Part shown: positions 13,219-27,988 of the stretch, piece after piece
Position numbering within the stretch: the first letter of the stretch is position 1
Layout of the letters: each line of letters starts with the position of its first letter
Origin: Onchocerca lupi
Taxonomy: Eukaryota > Nematoda > Chromadorea > Rhabditida > Onchocercidae
Direction of reading: 5' to 3'
NCBI GenBank assembly: GCA_028564675.1
Contig: JAOVVO010000062.1
Location: forward strand, 124,001-188,000
DNA length: 64,000 nucleotides
The notes under the pieces: generated by a model
Databases searched by the model: none
Told to the model about the DNA's origin: nothing
What the model saw: the letters and a program-made list of their open reading frames with translations, nothing else
Program-made: the position numbers and the translations under genes

Positions 13219-14607
13219 CTACATTTTCTCCTTGTTTTTTTGAACTTATCTTTGTTTAAATATTGGTCTGAATTGAAATCATTTAACCCTAATTATCATT
13301 TATCTCATTTGGAACTTTGGCGAATGATTTAACAAGATTATTTATTCAAATATCTATTGTTTCATGGTTATTCAACATTGAGAGAAAATTATTTCCAATT
13401 CGCATTTTTCAACTCTTAAACTCATTTTCTGATCCTAATTATTTCTCAATGCTACTTGAAGTCATTTTATTATCTAGAAGTTTTTAATCTGTTATATTAC
13501 TAATAATGTATGATGCTTGAAAAAAATATGAAAAATGCATGATTGAAGGAAATTGGTAAAAGATCTCTATCGATAGAAAGACATCTCTGATTTTTTTGAA
13601 GCATATTCAAAAGAGAATTCAGAAAAATTGTGTCAAAAACAACTCAAACGATTTAAAAATAAAATGTTTCGGATATTTAACTGCGATAAAGGACTTCATT
13701 GGCTAACCTGCTGTTCTTTCTCTAAATTGAAAATTTACGAGAGTTTTCGTTGAAGGGAGATGATACTGGAATCATGATATCAAGGGCCAGTGGAGAGTAT
13801 TTCGATTTCAAATGGAGGAGTTAGAGAAGAGATAAATCAAAATTAATTGTCAGCAAAACATGGTTTTGAAATTTCAATTATGAAGAAAATCGAATGATAA
13901 ATACCGAACTATCATAATTCAATAAGTCTGATGGGGAAAAATAAAAATTTTGAATTCGAAGATATCAGCTGTTTGTTGATACAGTGTATCAGTTTTCGAT
14001 GCGGCTTTTTTTGGACGAGAATAGCTAAGCTAGATAAGAGACGACTTGTTATTACTAGTTCATGGAGGTAAGTTACTTATTTTATCAATGTAACATTTTA
14101 ATAAGAAGGAAATATCAGAGATCACGGGAAAAACAAATTAAGGATTGATTATACAACAACGAAATCTATTTTTGAGGAAGATTTAAAAAACGTTCACATA
14201 TGAAAATAATGAAGTGCTTTATTGGGTTGCATTAGGTTTTCTTCGATACTTCGAGAACTATAACTTTAACAATTCTTGTCCTTATGGTCGATATAGATAG
14301 TGCTAAATATTGGAGAAATGATACATGCTAAAAAGAAAAATTCACTAGATCAAATGGAAGATATGGGAGATAATCAATAAATGAAAGAGCGATGGAATTG
14401 CATTTAGAGAATATAAAACAATCGAATTATATTACCTGTAAAAGTGAATGATTCACATGGAAGACAATGTATTTAAGGCTGAAGAAGAAAATGAGGTATA
14501 AGTGAAGTTTGAAAGAAAGAATATGGAAGAGATCACTTGAATTACGAAAATCGATTTCAATTTCAAAATAGGAATTAATTTTCATTTAATTCGATATTAA
14601 TCTTATT
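13219..14607. other. Convergent intergenic region, alpha-spectrin / RdRP
   Basis: About 1.4 kb between the stop of alpha-spectrin (plus) and the stop of the RNA-dependent RNA polymerase (minus). It should hold both 3' UTRs. No open frame with splice sites, RNA gene or repeat of note was seen on either strand. Confidence 0.8.
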
Positions 14608-17600
14608 TTACAAGAAATCATCTCGAGCTTCTTTTGGCATAGTATCTGTTTGCACAGCATCAAAAAGACGCTCCGGTTCCATTAACAATATTCGATGCAG
14701 TCGCTGTCGAGCCAATACACTTCCGGTACAGGTAATTAGCAATTGTTCATGTTCCGTTGTACGACTCATTATTTCGTTTACACCAGACCATTTCTGGAAC
14801 AAATGTGGGGTTGATCTGCGAATTGAAAAGTGCTAAGTGTTATTTAAATTCGACGAATTATCGAACTTAGGTATCAACAAAATCAGCATGTTTTTAGTCA
14901 AGATAAATCTTGAAAACGAGGATAAGCTCTACGAGAAAAAACAATCAGGTTAAGTTTAGAATTTTGTTTTAGCTCATGTTTAGAATTTTATCGGTGCAAA
15001 AAAAAACAAATCACAGGTTGTATTAAGATAGTAAACCAACAGATCTATTACTTTTTTTTCTGAGTATGGTCAAATTCATATCTTTCATTTTCAAGATTCA
15101 AATCTTGCACCGATTTTTTTAGAATATTTTCACCTATATAACCAATGGAGGATGATTGATAAGACTGCATTTCCTTTGTGCCTAACATTATTAAAATAGT
15201 TGTTTTCTCTTAGTACTCTTCGCCTAGGTACCAAATTTTCAATATCAATTGATAATACTTTCAATTGATAATACTGTGATGCGTCGTCAATTTTAGCTTG
15301 ATGACGAATGACAGCATTAAAGATACTTGGCATTATTTTGCATTTCAATAACTGGATAATAAAGATTTATTTTGTTTTCCAAAATGATAGAAAATTTTTC
15401 AGAGCATCGTCAATAAATATATTAAAGTTCAAATTCGTCAAATATATATTAGAAGAACTTTAAATATGAAACAGTAAGTCAAAGAAAACAAATTTTTTTT
15501 TTTTCAATCGTTATGATCAATGCATCATTATTAAAAAAAAACAACAATGATGTATACCTTAAGTGCAGCATTGATTCGTTGCAAATTGAGATCTTTATGA
15601 CAGCAAAGTTCACCGGATACGATTACTGGACAATCTGATTCACCAAAATCCCATTCGTATTTTGCAATATCACCATTACTTTGATTGTTATTATCAATAT
15701 TATCATTTTGCGTGATTCGAAGAGCATCAAATTCGGCTGTTATAGCGATATGATGAAATGCGCGAAATGCCACCTGATTTAAAAAAACAAAATAAAATTT
15801 CAAGAAAAGTTGAAACTATTTTTAAGTCTTGAAAACTTGAGAACTTGTAAAATATTTCTTATACCTTCAAAGTCTCATAACCAATATTTACATGAACAAG
15901 TAAAATGGCAGGAAATTTCTTGGCTGAGAAAAGCTTTTATAATTCAGTCGTCATATTCCCAAAAAAAAATTTCCTTAATGGAATAATCTTTTTTGGATTT
16001 GAGACAAAAATTGATTGGAAATAATAAAAAAAACTTGCAATATAAAGAGCAGACCACTGTTCTGGTCTCGTAAAGATTGAAGCACTCTTCATTCCTTGCA
16101 TCATGCCGCCCAATCGAAAACGTATAGAATTCGCATAGGCAAACTGCCTGCTTGCCAAATAACGCAAAAATGCGAAAAGTATTTCACCAGAACTATACGC
16201 TAGTTCAACTGTTTCTGGATTATCTGGTAAATCATCCAGCTACAATAATTATGAACAAGTTTTGAATCAATATGATTTAGACATCTCCGCATATCATATG
16301 AAACAAAACTTAACTGTTAACTACTTCATTTTTTATTAAACATTATTCAAGGTCACTGGTCAATATGTTGAGAAAAATTCGAAAAACATAAGAGTTCTGC
16401 AAAGAAAAAGCTTGCAAAAGCTTTGCAAAAAAAAAAAAAAAAATTGAAGCTTTGAATTGTTTAAATTCAAAGCTTTAATTCCAGATGGAAAAATTTATTA
16501 AAAAATTCGAATAATAATGAATTAATTTTCTGTTCCATTTATTTTTACCTTTTCAAAATAAATAGGATGCTTGTTCATCAATTCATCAGATGTTTGTTTA
16601 CCATGTAATATTCCAACAGTAAATTGTAAAAATAAAATGACAGCATGTATTCTTCGTAATGCGGAACGCTCGTATATTCCTTCTGTTCTCAACCAATTAT
16701 CAATGACAAAACATAGCATTTCAACTTTTGACCCATATCTGCAACAATAAATTGAATGAGACATTAAAATTCAAAAAAATTATGACTGAAACCGTTTCAA
16801 ACAATCATTTTACATGGTTCCTTCACCAAACATAACAAATAACATCTCATATGTAGTGTACATTACTGTAGATCGTGCTATATGCTCATTTTTTTTGCTT
16901 CATTTGCGATTCTTACATTATTCAGATTAATTACTAACAATATACTCTTGAAAAAGGAAATTATTTGTGAATCTATTACCTCTGAGAATACCGCACAAAT
17001 CCTTCAAGTCGCATTGGTCCTAACGACATTTCATTAACAAATTCGTTTAGTGCAGTATGACGACAATAGCAAAAAGTTTCAATTACTCGTGTAAGATAGT
17101 TCGCTAGAGGGTTTACTAACGGTGGTGGTGATTTTAACATCAGTATCTGGAATTTAACATTTTTGAAAACGTACTTAATTCACTTAAACAACAATTAATT
17201 ATTTTATGGCTCGAGAGATTTCGTTCATCATTAAGCTTAAATTCGTAAATCTTTATGAACCATATGTTCGGAATAACTACCGTTTACTCATATTCCTTGA
17301 AACTGCTTGAAAAAATATACAAACATTTACAATTTGACGCTTGACGTTTGATAAAATATCCCAAACTATCCATGGAAAAGACCGAAATTCGGAAGATGAT
17401 TTGAAAGAGCTGGCATATGTTACCGCATACCACGCTTTAGCTTTCGTGATCAGCGCCATATTCCAGCGCATTCCACGTTTTCCAGATGAATCCACCGTTA
17501 CAAAATCTGATTCTTCTCCGAATTCCTATAAATACATCAAACATTTTAATTTTTAAATTTCATGTGAGTTTTTTCGGATTATTTTAATGAAAATTTCATT

Positions 17601-20600
17601 GGTATAATTCTTTTTTCGAAAAATTCTTCGTGGTAAATCAGTAAACCTTGAAAAATTCACGCCTAAAATATGCAAAAATACGACTGTATCGTAATTCGAC
17701 AATTTTATCTGAATGATAAAACGAATAATCATCTTTCTCCATGTCAGTTATTCTTTTGATTGTCAAGCTATGTCCAGATATTACAGAAGCTTCATCCGAA
17801 ATTCCATATTCATCCAATAACTGCTGAAAAATCCATCGCGAAAAAATAGATTCTTAATTCTTTTCGCTTAATTCACAGTGGAATACGCTGATGAGTAATT
17901 ATTTAGATTGTTTGATCTTAGATGACAATGAAATATTATCTTTTCAACTTTTCTAAAACCTTCAAGATTACGCCGCGCCATCTTCCAACACTGTCAGCAT
18001 ACAAAATGGATCCATATTGAATGTATTATATGCTGCATTAAGATATATATATACCTGTATTCTCGAGTAATATTCATCCCTTAAATACAGACTTTTCTGG
18101 ATCAAGTTTGGTTGTTCATAAAACAAGCTTTCGTCATAAAGTTGTGGATCACAATAATCGGTAAATTTTGTCGCCTGCACCATTTCCGAGATGTCTTCAA
18201 CTTTTTTTGCCTTCCTGAAATATTGAATTTTTAGTACAAAACAATTAGATCCATGAGCAATTCATATTCCAAATTTATCATTATATATTCCATCGAACAT
18301 ATGGATACTTTATAGAAAATCATAATTTACCTATACAATTCACCAAGTAATCGCTTGCTTCTGTATGATGGTTTTATGATATTTTGCATATAATCTGGTA
18401 TAATTTCGCATTGTTCATGTGCTATTAGTGGTTTCGCTTGCACACCTGTTTTTGGAAAATCAACAGCAACGGCACATTTACGAGCAATGTCATCACATAT
18501 TTCGCTGAAAAAAAGTATTCGGTCTTTTTTAAATAATATTTTTCAAATTTTGTAAAATTCATTGACGAACAATACTGAGTGACTATATAATAATTGCTAT
18601 GATAACATATACAAACATGCAAGTAGATTATCTATCACAAATAACTAACTTCTTAGGGAAGAAAAGAGGAGAATAACTTGCTGGAAAAGGCCAAGTCGAT
18701 CGCACATGATCAAGTGAGCATTGGACATTCGACCAATCGAATCCTGATTCAGATATTTCAGGAAAAAATCTATCATATCATCCGTCTATAAACATACTAA
18801 TTGCCAGTAACATCATATTCAATTCTAATGAATTCTGAGTAATTTCAGTGGATTGAATTCCGAAACAAATTTTAATCATCAGGATCATTCACTCATTTAT
18901 CTCATCCAGTGACAATATGGCAAAGGTTAGTATCCTATAGTTCAAAACAGTGTTTCAAATGCAAACCTTTAAAATCCTACTCCTTCTCTGAAGCTTCATT
19001 AAATAATTCAATTATTCTAGATTTATGCACCAAAAAAAGGATAACATACAGTGGGCGGTGTATCGTATTCAACTGGTTTTGATCTTGGAAAAAACATTGC
19101 CTGTTCATTATTCTCAAAAAATAATTCTTTATCGAATATGACAGTATACTCATCACCATCCAAATCACTCCCTGAAAACAATAAGAAATTTTATTAAATT
19201 GTATAATTACAAATTGACAAAGAATGAAATAAAACTTAAGTGGTACTGATTAAATTAATAAAATATTTAAAAAAATATATGCATGTAAGACGTAAAAGTG
19301 AAAAAAAAAAAAAACAACGACGGCAAATAAGAGCAAGAGGGGTAAATTTTAAAAAAAAATGCGAATAAAAGTAAAGGAAATTATAATTCAAGATGAAAGT
19401 AAGTAGGAAAATGAATTTAGAAGCAAATTAATAAAAACTAGAAACCTGACAAATTTTAAATCTAACCAGCCATTTCATCTGAATGTGGACGTGGGCCATA
19501 TCGTGGAAATACAATAACATCACAAAGATGTGACAGCGCATCTTGATAAACTGCTTCAAAAATGCGAACATCACCTGCCACATGACATGGATTCTTCGTC
19601 ACCATTACTGTTCCTGAGGAAACAAAGTTTTTAAAAAAAATTCAGTTTTTCTAAAAACTTCCTAATCTTCAAATTTTGCTGAATTGTGATTTTAAAACAT
19701 GGAAATTACATTACAAAGTAATATTTTTCTCCAATATCCCACAAGTAGCAAATATACAACTTCATTTGGACAACTGTACTTATTTAACACATTTTTTCAT
19801 TCTTTCTAGAACTTAGAAAAAAACTTGATATCGAGCTATTTTGTTAGATCGAAAAGTCGAAGAAAAAAAAGAAGGTAAAATTGCAATTCGAGAAAATAAA
19901 ATTTCGGAAAAAAAATAAAAATATTAGGAGAATCTCAGTCCAGATTTCTTACCTGTATAAACGATTTTCTTTCCCGAGACATACCGTAAAGACGGCGAAT
20001 ATTGCAAAAAAACTTGCCCATATTGGAGTAATCCAGTATCATCAACAACTCCGTACATTGTACGACCCATTGAACCGGGTAAGAAAATTTTGGATTTGCT
20101 CAAATGCAATTCTAAAAATAATGCTAGCAGCATAATTTTTCTTAATTAGAATTTCTTTTTAAAGTAATATTGCTAAATTTTGATTGTAGATTTTAAAATA
20201 TGGATATTTCTGTTTTTTAAGAAATTTGGTAATTATTTTCAATTAAGAGATGATGAAAAAAACTTTCCAAGGATTTCGTTTAAAAACTGAAGCTATTAAT
20301 TTAAACTTTAAGTAAAATCAAAAAAAAGATGTAAACTAACTTATGTTGTATCTATGTATGGCAAGCAATAATGAACGAAAGAACGGTTCATTAGTGAATG
20401 TAATACCAGAGCTGTGCAATTGATGGAAATCAATGGGAAGTGATAAACGTGAACTGAGCTCTTCGGTAGCATCATTTTCATCAAACATCATGCCTGAAAA
20501 TCACATTTAAGGAAAATATGGCTCAGAATTCTATTCAAGAACAATTCGGATCCTTCAGAAAACTTGGCCTTTTTCATATGTTAACAACTGACACATCTTA

Positions 20601-23600
20601 TTCAGGTAAAAAAATCTAATTATCCGTCCAAATCTTTCTAAGTAGAACTGAATCGTTTCGAGGCTAAATGAAAATTCTGAAATATATTGCAAAATCTAAA
20701 AATACTCCGTTATTACATTCTGTACAATACAAAGTTATCCAGATTCCTCAAATGATTTAAAATAAGTAAAATAGCTAACCGGCTAGTTTATTAAGCTCCA
20801 ATTCTAAAAGCGAATGTATCCGATTGCAAACTTTTATATGTAAATGCCGACTTTGTTTCTTAGAAACCTATAAATTCAAAGAATGTAATTATATTTCAAA
20901 ATATGTTCATCTTGTTTTAAAATATGGTTCAAAAGATTTGTTATTATGACCAGTGACTCATGAATACAGATGAAACGATTAAAAACAGATTAAGTTATGC
21001 ATTTAAATCTCAAAATAATAAAATTCTATCTGAAAAGAAAAAATGATTACTTGATCCAAAATCATAATCAATGGTCGATTTAAGCAAACTGGTGAAGGCA
21101 TTGAATATTTAACCACTTCTATTTCCGCTGCACTTTCTTCATCATCTTCGAATTTTTTTTGACTTTTCCGGAAGATAACATTTGTTTGGCCCAGTTTATC
21201 CAACAATGGATCAGTGCACAGCACACCTTTGAAACCTTTAAAGCGCACCTGAAATTTCAAAATATCTGTGAAACTCTAGAAAACTTGAAAAGAAATCCAA
21301 TTTGATAATTGAATTTTTCGTTTCGTATAAGGTCCAATTTAACAGCAACGTTAAGCACAATAATATGATCCAAATGCTTACTTGATAACAGGATGGTGTA
21401 GGATGTATGCCCAGTACTTTAGCAATTCGATCAGCGTATTTCTTAGAAATCCTTCCGACACCATCCGAGAAATTAAAAACTTCACCAGTTTCTGGATGTA
21501 TGATACCACCCATAATATCATCTTCCCATTTCCAGTTATTCCTTTCTAGCATTATTGTTGGCTAAAAAAAATTTTTCATATTTGATCAGAAAAAATAAAG
21601 ATGTTAAGGAATAAATAGGAAGAAAAGTGGACTAACAAAATTGAAAAATGTAGAAAAAGAATCAGAAAATTTGAAATTATGCAAATGTAATCAATATGAT
21701 CAATGTAAAGATAACAAACGTTAACAGAATAGTATACTCAAATAATAAAAAACATTTACGATTCGGATAAATAGTTAGCCTCAAAAATTGAAATCTTCAA
21801 GAGACAAAGATTTGGTAAGTCGAGTGACGGAACTAAAGAGACAAACAATTAATTTTTTATTTTCATTATTTCAGCCATTGATAGATTAGCTAGAAAAATT
21901 AACAGGATGTGATGAACTGAATTTATTTCTAAGTGAATGATTTAATAAATATTTTTTCTATGAACAATATTTTTCATGATGTATTAAATAATCCAATAGC
22001 ATTTGATGTAAAATAAGCAATGATGGTAATTTTAATTAGCAATTAATGAAAAAACATGCGAGAATTAGATGAAAGTAAAGGAATAAGAGATAAATAAAGG
22101 GTAAACAAGAAAGAAGCAAAGGATGGAAAACTGGAAGGTGAGCGCGAAAAAGTAACGATGAATATTTGAAAAGATATTATTAGACATTTGAGAAGAAATT
22201 ATTTACCTGTGCTTGTGTAAAGCATTGTCCCATACGAGACATCAATTTGGGGACATTTTTTGAAGCCGTAAAATCACCCATCCAATGTCTAATATCGTCA
22301 ACGTTACAAATAATTTCACCATGTAACTTATCATAAACAACGACATCCGAATACATATAGCAACCGCCATCACGCATCTTAAATTAATATATTTAATGTT
22401 TTATCAAAATATTTTTATTAAAACTCCGAAATATACAGATCGAAAAATTAAAAAATACTTTTCCAATTTCGTCTATTCAAATTTAATGAACACTTCTGAG
22501 GATAATTCCAGATATTTAATTCAATTCCTTATTCAATTTATTTTAAAATGGGACTGAAGGCAGGGACAAAATTTTTATCTTCATTGCTAGCTATAAGTAA
22601 AAAAAATATAATGAATTTAGATTATTTCGAAATGAATAAATCAATAGATGCTTTTAACGGACCTGTGAATTAGACCACGCAAGAAACTGATAATGCCGTG
22701 ATGCTATATGTAGACCTGTTCCAAGTGTTCTATATACCAAATCCGGAATTATTAAGGATTGATCTGGAATCAATCAATGCTGAATTAATGAATAATTTTA
22801 ATAAGGTGGTAGAGTAGAACGTACTTTGATTTTTGACAAAATTCCTATAATTTCTAATGACTCTGAACAAATCCATAATAGTTCAGAAAGCCTTCAATAA
22901 ATGGCTCAGTTTGAATGTGAAAAATTCGGCCTAGAATATTTAATATATGAAAGATGCTAATCCACGAAACTACTAGTATTATTTGCTGATTCAGGTAAAA
23001 AGTAATTCTTTAATTCAAGTACATCGCAACTCCAAGTTATGGCTCAACCATTACGGTAAAACAGTTTTGAAAATCATGATTGCCAAACAAAATGGATCAT
23101 TACTTTAACGGATAAACATGTCATCTTTCAATCTTTCATAATCTATCACATGACTTTTTTTTTCTTAAATATGAATGCATTATATTATTGTTACAAGAAA
23201 ATATCAGGAAAAACTAAACCTTGTAAAGCGCGGCCTCGTGAAAATTCCTTTGATACAAGTCGCTGACCATTATCATCTCGAAATACACAACGCAATGCGT
23301 ATTCTTCGCCAAAATGACGTATTACGCGATTCGTCATCATTGCCTCCGGTGGTAAAAGTAAAAGTCGCAACGGAGTTGCTATAACCTGCAAAGAGGTATT
23401 GAAAGCAATATTACAATAAATTAACCTTTTATTAGAGCCCATCAATAACCAAAAGTCACGATTAAGTTTTTCTTTTCCATTCCCTCTTTTTTTTTTTTTT
23501 TTTTTAAATTAAAAATAATTACTTTGCGAATTAAGACACAATTACGAGGTAGATCCGACAATGATTCAGCCTCTTCATCAGTCGATACTCTTCGCAAAGC

Positions 23601-26600
23601 ACTTAATTTTTGAAAATACTTATGCTCAAAAAAATTAAGTAATGAGATGCGTCGCTTTTCATCCACAGCCGCCAAAGCAGAATCCAAAGTCTCTTCACAA
23701 GCTAATAAGCATTCCTGAAAAAAGCGCATATATATAGCGTCATTACTTGAGACCTAAAACTCTTTTCTTTAAGTTATATAATTTTTGCAAAGTTATTATC
23801 TCCTTAAACTGTTATCTCTATCCTAAAATTTCATCATTCATGCATTCCTTTTCATACATTCACATAAATACTATCACTTCCAATAGTGGCTCATCTGATC
23901 TTAATTATATTTTTATTTTTTTGCAGAAAATATAGGTATGATACTTTCCGAGTCTTGGAATATGTGCAAAAAAAAAAAAACAATATATCCATGATAAAAA
24001 ATCATAAAACTTGGATTAAATTCAAACAGAAATACTTCTCATAATTGTAGTCTAATTAATAAAAAGAGAAATAAATCAAAAATTCAGCTAAATTTATTAA
24101 TTTTGTAACTTTAATGAATTAATAAAGTCAAATTTTATAATCTTTTGCATGAAATTAGCTAAATTAATCGAAAAACATCTTTTAACACCTGAGCAGTGTA
24201 ATGAATCCTTTCGAAAAAAAGGTTATCATAGGAAGATGGCGAAACATCGAAAAGCTGATCTTTCACAACACTTCCTCTACTTAGCAGGGCTTGCAGTGCA
24301 TAATTTAATCTAGAATTGTCATATTAATCACCATATGATAAAAATTCAAAAATGTGGAGATTAAAATGAATCTGTTTACGACATTAATTTTTTTTCCCTT
24401 TTTTTTTTATTACATTTAGTGATTTAATTGATGATAATCACAGTTTTCTATTATAGGTTCCTGCTCCCGTTAAATACTGTTAACTTATTTCAATTTCAAA
24501 ATTTTTCAAGATTTCGATTCAGTACAGAAAAAAGAAATTGCTTCCCACAATTCTTAAAGATTTAACATAAATTAGATACCTAAATGATGGCAGTTCTAAA
24601 ATATGAACATCCGAAATTTCTCGTCGAGGAATTTTCATAATTGCTGCAAAAAATATTCGACAGTTGGCTCGACGTTTCCATCGTGCGACGATTTCAAATA
24701 ACTGACGTGTTGGAGCCTTTAAAAAAGAAACACTAAAATATTTGATTTCCTGACGTTGTAAATTGAAAAAAAAAAAAAAGAAAGAAAACCGATATTTGAG
24801 GGAAATGATGAAAAATTCGAAAAATTTATAGCTGTTTCATTTACTGGCAAAGAATTTAAAGTTTCTTTGTTTACTGAAAATGTTCAACCTGAAAATGATA
24901 AACATAAAGCCAAAAAAAAACGATCAACAATCATTCAATTTTAGATGGATACAAAAATATCAAATACGCGGTAACATAAACTAAAAAATGATAAGGCTTT
25001 TTCGTTTTTTCTGCTGACATACATTTTTATGCCTTTGCATAAGTTACAATGAAGCTAGAGGAAAGATTTACTAGATTTTGTTGCTCACTTGGAATATTTA
25101 TTGCGGAATTATTACCAATTTTGTACTTAGTGCGCGTCTTTCCCAGTCAAGTGTTTCATCCGGGAACATTCCTTCCGGCTTCACCATTTCTTTTGGTACC
25201 GAAAAGCCAAACCATGATGATCCAGCCAAAGTCTCCTGCATAAAAATTTAATTTATTTGCAGAATTAGCCTTCGTAGAATCAAATCCCGGGTTAAAATTT
25301 ACAAAGGAAAAATCTAGATAATGATTCCGCCAGATTTTCGTAAAAACATCTGGTCAATTTAAAAAAACCTGAGAACAACCGGCGAAATGTTTACTTCCCG
25401 GAAAACTCTTTACACGTATCCAATCGCGGCATTGCTCAATATTTAAGACCCTCTTTCCATTTGTCATAACTCGAGGTACAGCTTCCCACAACTGCATTTT
25501 GAATTATATAAAAATATAATTTGAGTGCATACAAAATTGAAATCTCGAAATTGCTGACACTGACATATTTTAAGTCCAACTAGTCTAAGTTCATACTATC
25601 TTATAAATATCACCCCCTATTTAGGACAATAGTACCTTAGAAAATATTATTTATTTCCGCATTTATGTGAATCAAGTTGTTTTTTAGTCTAGATTTCCAA
25701 AAATATGTCCGTAAATTATATTGATAAGTAAGAGCACAACCAAAATAAATTTCAAGATTTCGAGGAACAAAAAAAAAGTAAAGTATTAACCTGTGGTGGG
25801 TATCGTAAACAAATATAAATATAGTTATCTCTTTCATCTGGGTCCGAATCACAATCAACAATAATCGTATAAAATGAACTATATGTGATAACAAACTTAT
25901 AGCCTGTATATGATAATCCATCATGACCGCGGGCAATATTCTCGATAGCAAAATAAATAGTTAGCAATCGTCGATCATGTTCAAAATGTGCCCAAGATAA
26001 TAGTGTATGGTTGCCTAAAATTTTAATTTGTTGAGTAACATTCACAGATTTTTAAAAATGTTACGATGCTTAGTTTTAAAACTGTTAAGACTGTTTAATC
26101 AGAACTTGAAACTGATCATATAAAACAAATGAAATAATTTAATTTACATAAAGCTAAAACACTAAGATCTAAATTTTTTTAGTGGAAAACACAACAAACT
26201 AATAAAAATTTAGGTTCATAATTTTATTTCTGTGTTGTTGTTGCGTTTGATTGGAAAATTTCAATTTGCATCAAATTTTGTTTACAATTCATTTTCAAGC
26301 AGGCAAAAATTGATCAAATTTCAAAATTGCATTGCTTTCTACTGAATCTCCTATATAATTATTGTATATAAAGTAAAAAAATTTGCATAAGTGTCAAAAA
26401 ATTAGTCTACTTATTCATTCTGAAATATAATGAACAGATTAAATAACAATCAACAGCAATATAGACCTCAATTAGCGCTGATGAATGATTCAGAATTCAA
26501 ATGTATATCCCTAAAATTACTATCATTTTGGAAAAGAAATACTCACCAGCAGCATCATTCATTTTCGTTTCATATACTGAATTTACGACTGATTTATTAC

Positions 26601-26869
26601 TAGATGTGTTATACTTTGTCACATATTCTCCACGGATGAAAAATAATCCCATATTTGGCATATTACCAATTCCCATCCAAAGTATATCTACATTCGCATG
26701 ATCAGCTCTGTAAATGATACATCATCGCGATTCTAATTTTAACTAAAGTTTCGAGTAAAAAATTAGGAAGCAAAAAATTTAGATAAATTTCTTTATATGA
26801 TTAAAAACCATATTTCGAATAAATCTCGTAATAATCAATAAAATTTTTGATTATTTCTCTAAAATTCAC

Positions 26870-26904
<35 letters not shown>

Positions 26905-27988
26905 AAGATTATCCTAGTAATACTGAAGGAAGCCATGAAAATTTAAAACTATCTTCATGGTTTTCAACTAATTTTTCTCTTCTGTCTAGTATTGTTGATC
27001 TTTCTTTCCTGTCCTTATCAAAAGGATGACAAAAAACAATGAGCAAAGCAAACATCTAATCTCCAAAAATCCCGCAACCTTACAAATCTGACCTTATTTC
27101 CCAAGAGAAGACTGAATCGTCGGAGATGTTTTTAGGAGAAACGAAAAGAACGAACAGATTCAAAAAAAAAAAAAAGAAAAAGGAAGTAACTGCAAATGAC
27201 CACCTTATGTCTGTTAATATTCGATCGATATTCCGTATTTCCATGTAAGGTTGCATTTCAAGACTGTATCTGAAAAATTATAACTGCACTTCAAAACTAC
27301 ATCAGTATTTAAAATTCGCTTAAAAAAATTTGAAAAGAAAAAGACACCATACAATAAGATAAAAAAATTATGAGGAATTTACCCAGACTCTATAATGAAT
27401 GATTTCGTAAAATCGATCAATGCCTCTTGATCCGATCTTTTATCACAAGAAAGTTCAATTCCAACATGAACTTCGACACATTTTTCTTCGTAAGCTGCTT
27501 GCAGGCATGGTATTAATTCGCCGAAAGATCGAATTGAACATTTACACTGTAAAATGAAAAATCAAAGTTTTGGAATCGTTTCATTTAAGAAGTGTTTTCT
27601 TAAAATTTTTACTTTAAGAATTTTTCGAATTAGAGTGAATGAAATTTAAGAGTATCATAATAATAAAAGTCTTATAATTCCTCTGACTTCGAAAAGATAT
27701 GAAATTCTTTTTTCGCTACCATGCAAACATTTATCAAGAATCTATTATGTATAAAGGAAACAAATATTTGAAATTGAATATTAGATTAACACCTTTCTTC
27801 AAATTGAATATTATTAGTAGAAAAAAAGCAATCATAACTAAAATTATCATTGAGATTTTTAATTTAATATAAAAAAAATTAATTTACGAAAATAACAAAA
27901 TATAAATTGCATGCAAACATACGCTTTGCAGAATCATTCTGAGTATGTACTTAATGTGTTCCTTCGGAACGCCTTCTATCGAGATCAT
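14608..27988 (-). CDS. ego-1/rrf-1: Cellular RNA-dependent RNA polymerase, EGO-1/RRF-1 type (33 exons)
   Basis: Copies target RNA into secondary small RNAs in nematode RNA interference and germline silencing (family knowledge). Seen: FNFSDGVGRIS (about residues 634-644), the MVTKNPC...GDVR block, the catalytic DLDGD (about 915-919, near 19155) and CAVAVDFPKTG. Start ATG at 27986-27988, stop at 14608-14610, 1657 aa, close to the family length. Exons (high to low): 27923-27988, 27383-27546, 27204-27269, 26547-26707, 25791-26014, 25369-25491, 25116-25235, 24580-24716, 24189-24309, 23523-23714, 23220-23385, 22663-22763, 22207-22377, 21382-21561, 21051-21248, 20780-20867, 20341-20493, 19953-20111, 19467-19613, 19050-19171, 18682-18785, 18331-18504, 18055-18214, 17949-17990, 17647-17823, 17331-17525, 16980-17146, 16549-16738, 16035-16239, 15865-15923, 15558-15773, 15134-15351, 14608-14815. 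All phases agree. The first exon and the weak donor at 16034 are the least certain parts. An RRF-3-type enzyme is less likely but not excluded. Confidence 0.95.
26871..26902. repeat. Poly(A) tract, 32 nt
   Basis: An uninterrupted run of 32 A on the plus strand inside an intron of the polymerase gene (poly(T) in the transcript). No target-site duplication was noticed around it, so a retroposed tail is not supported. Confidence 0.9.

Noticed and set aside
17968..18183. Continuous 71-codon RdRP frame ending in VLEDGAA.
   Set aside because: Part of it is the 64-nt intron. Splicing out 17991-18054 restores the conserved CWKMARRNLEGFRK segment and the phase.
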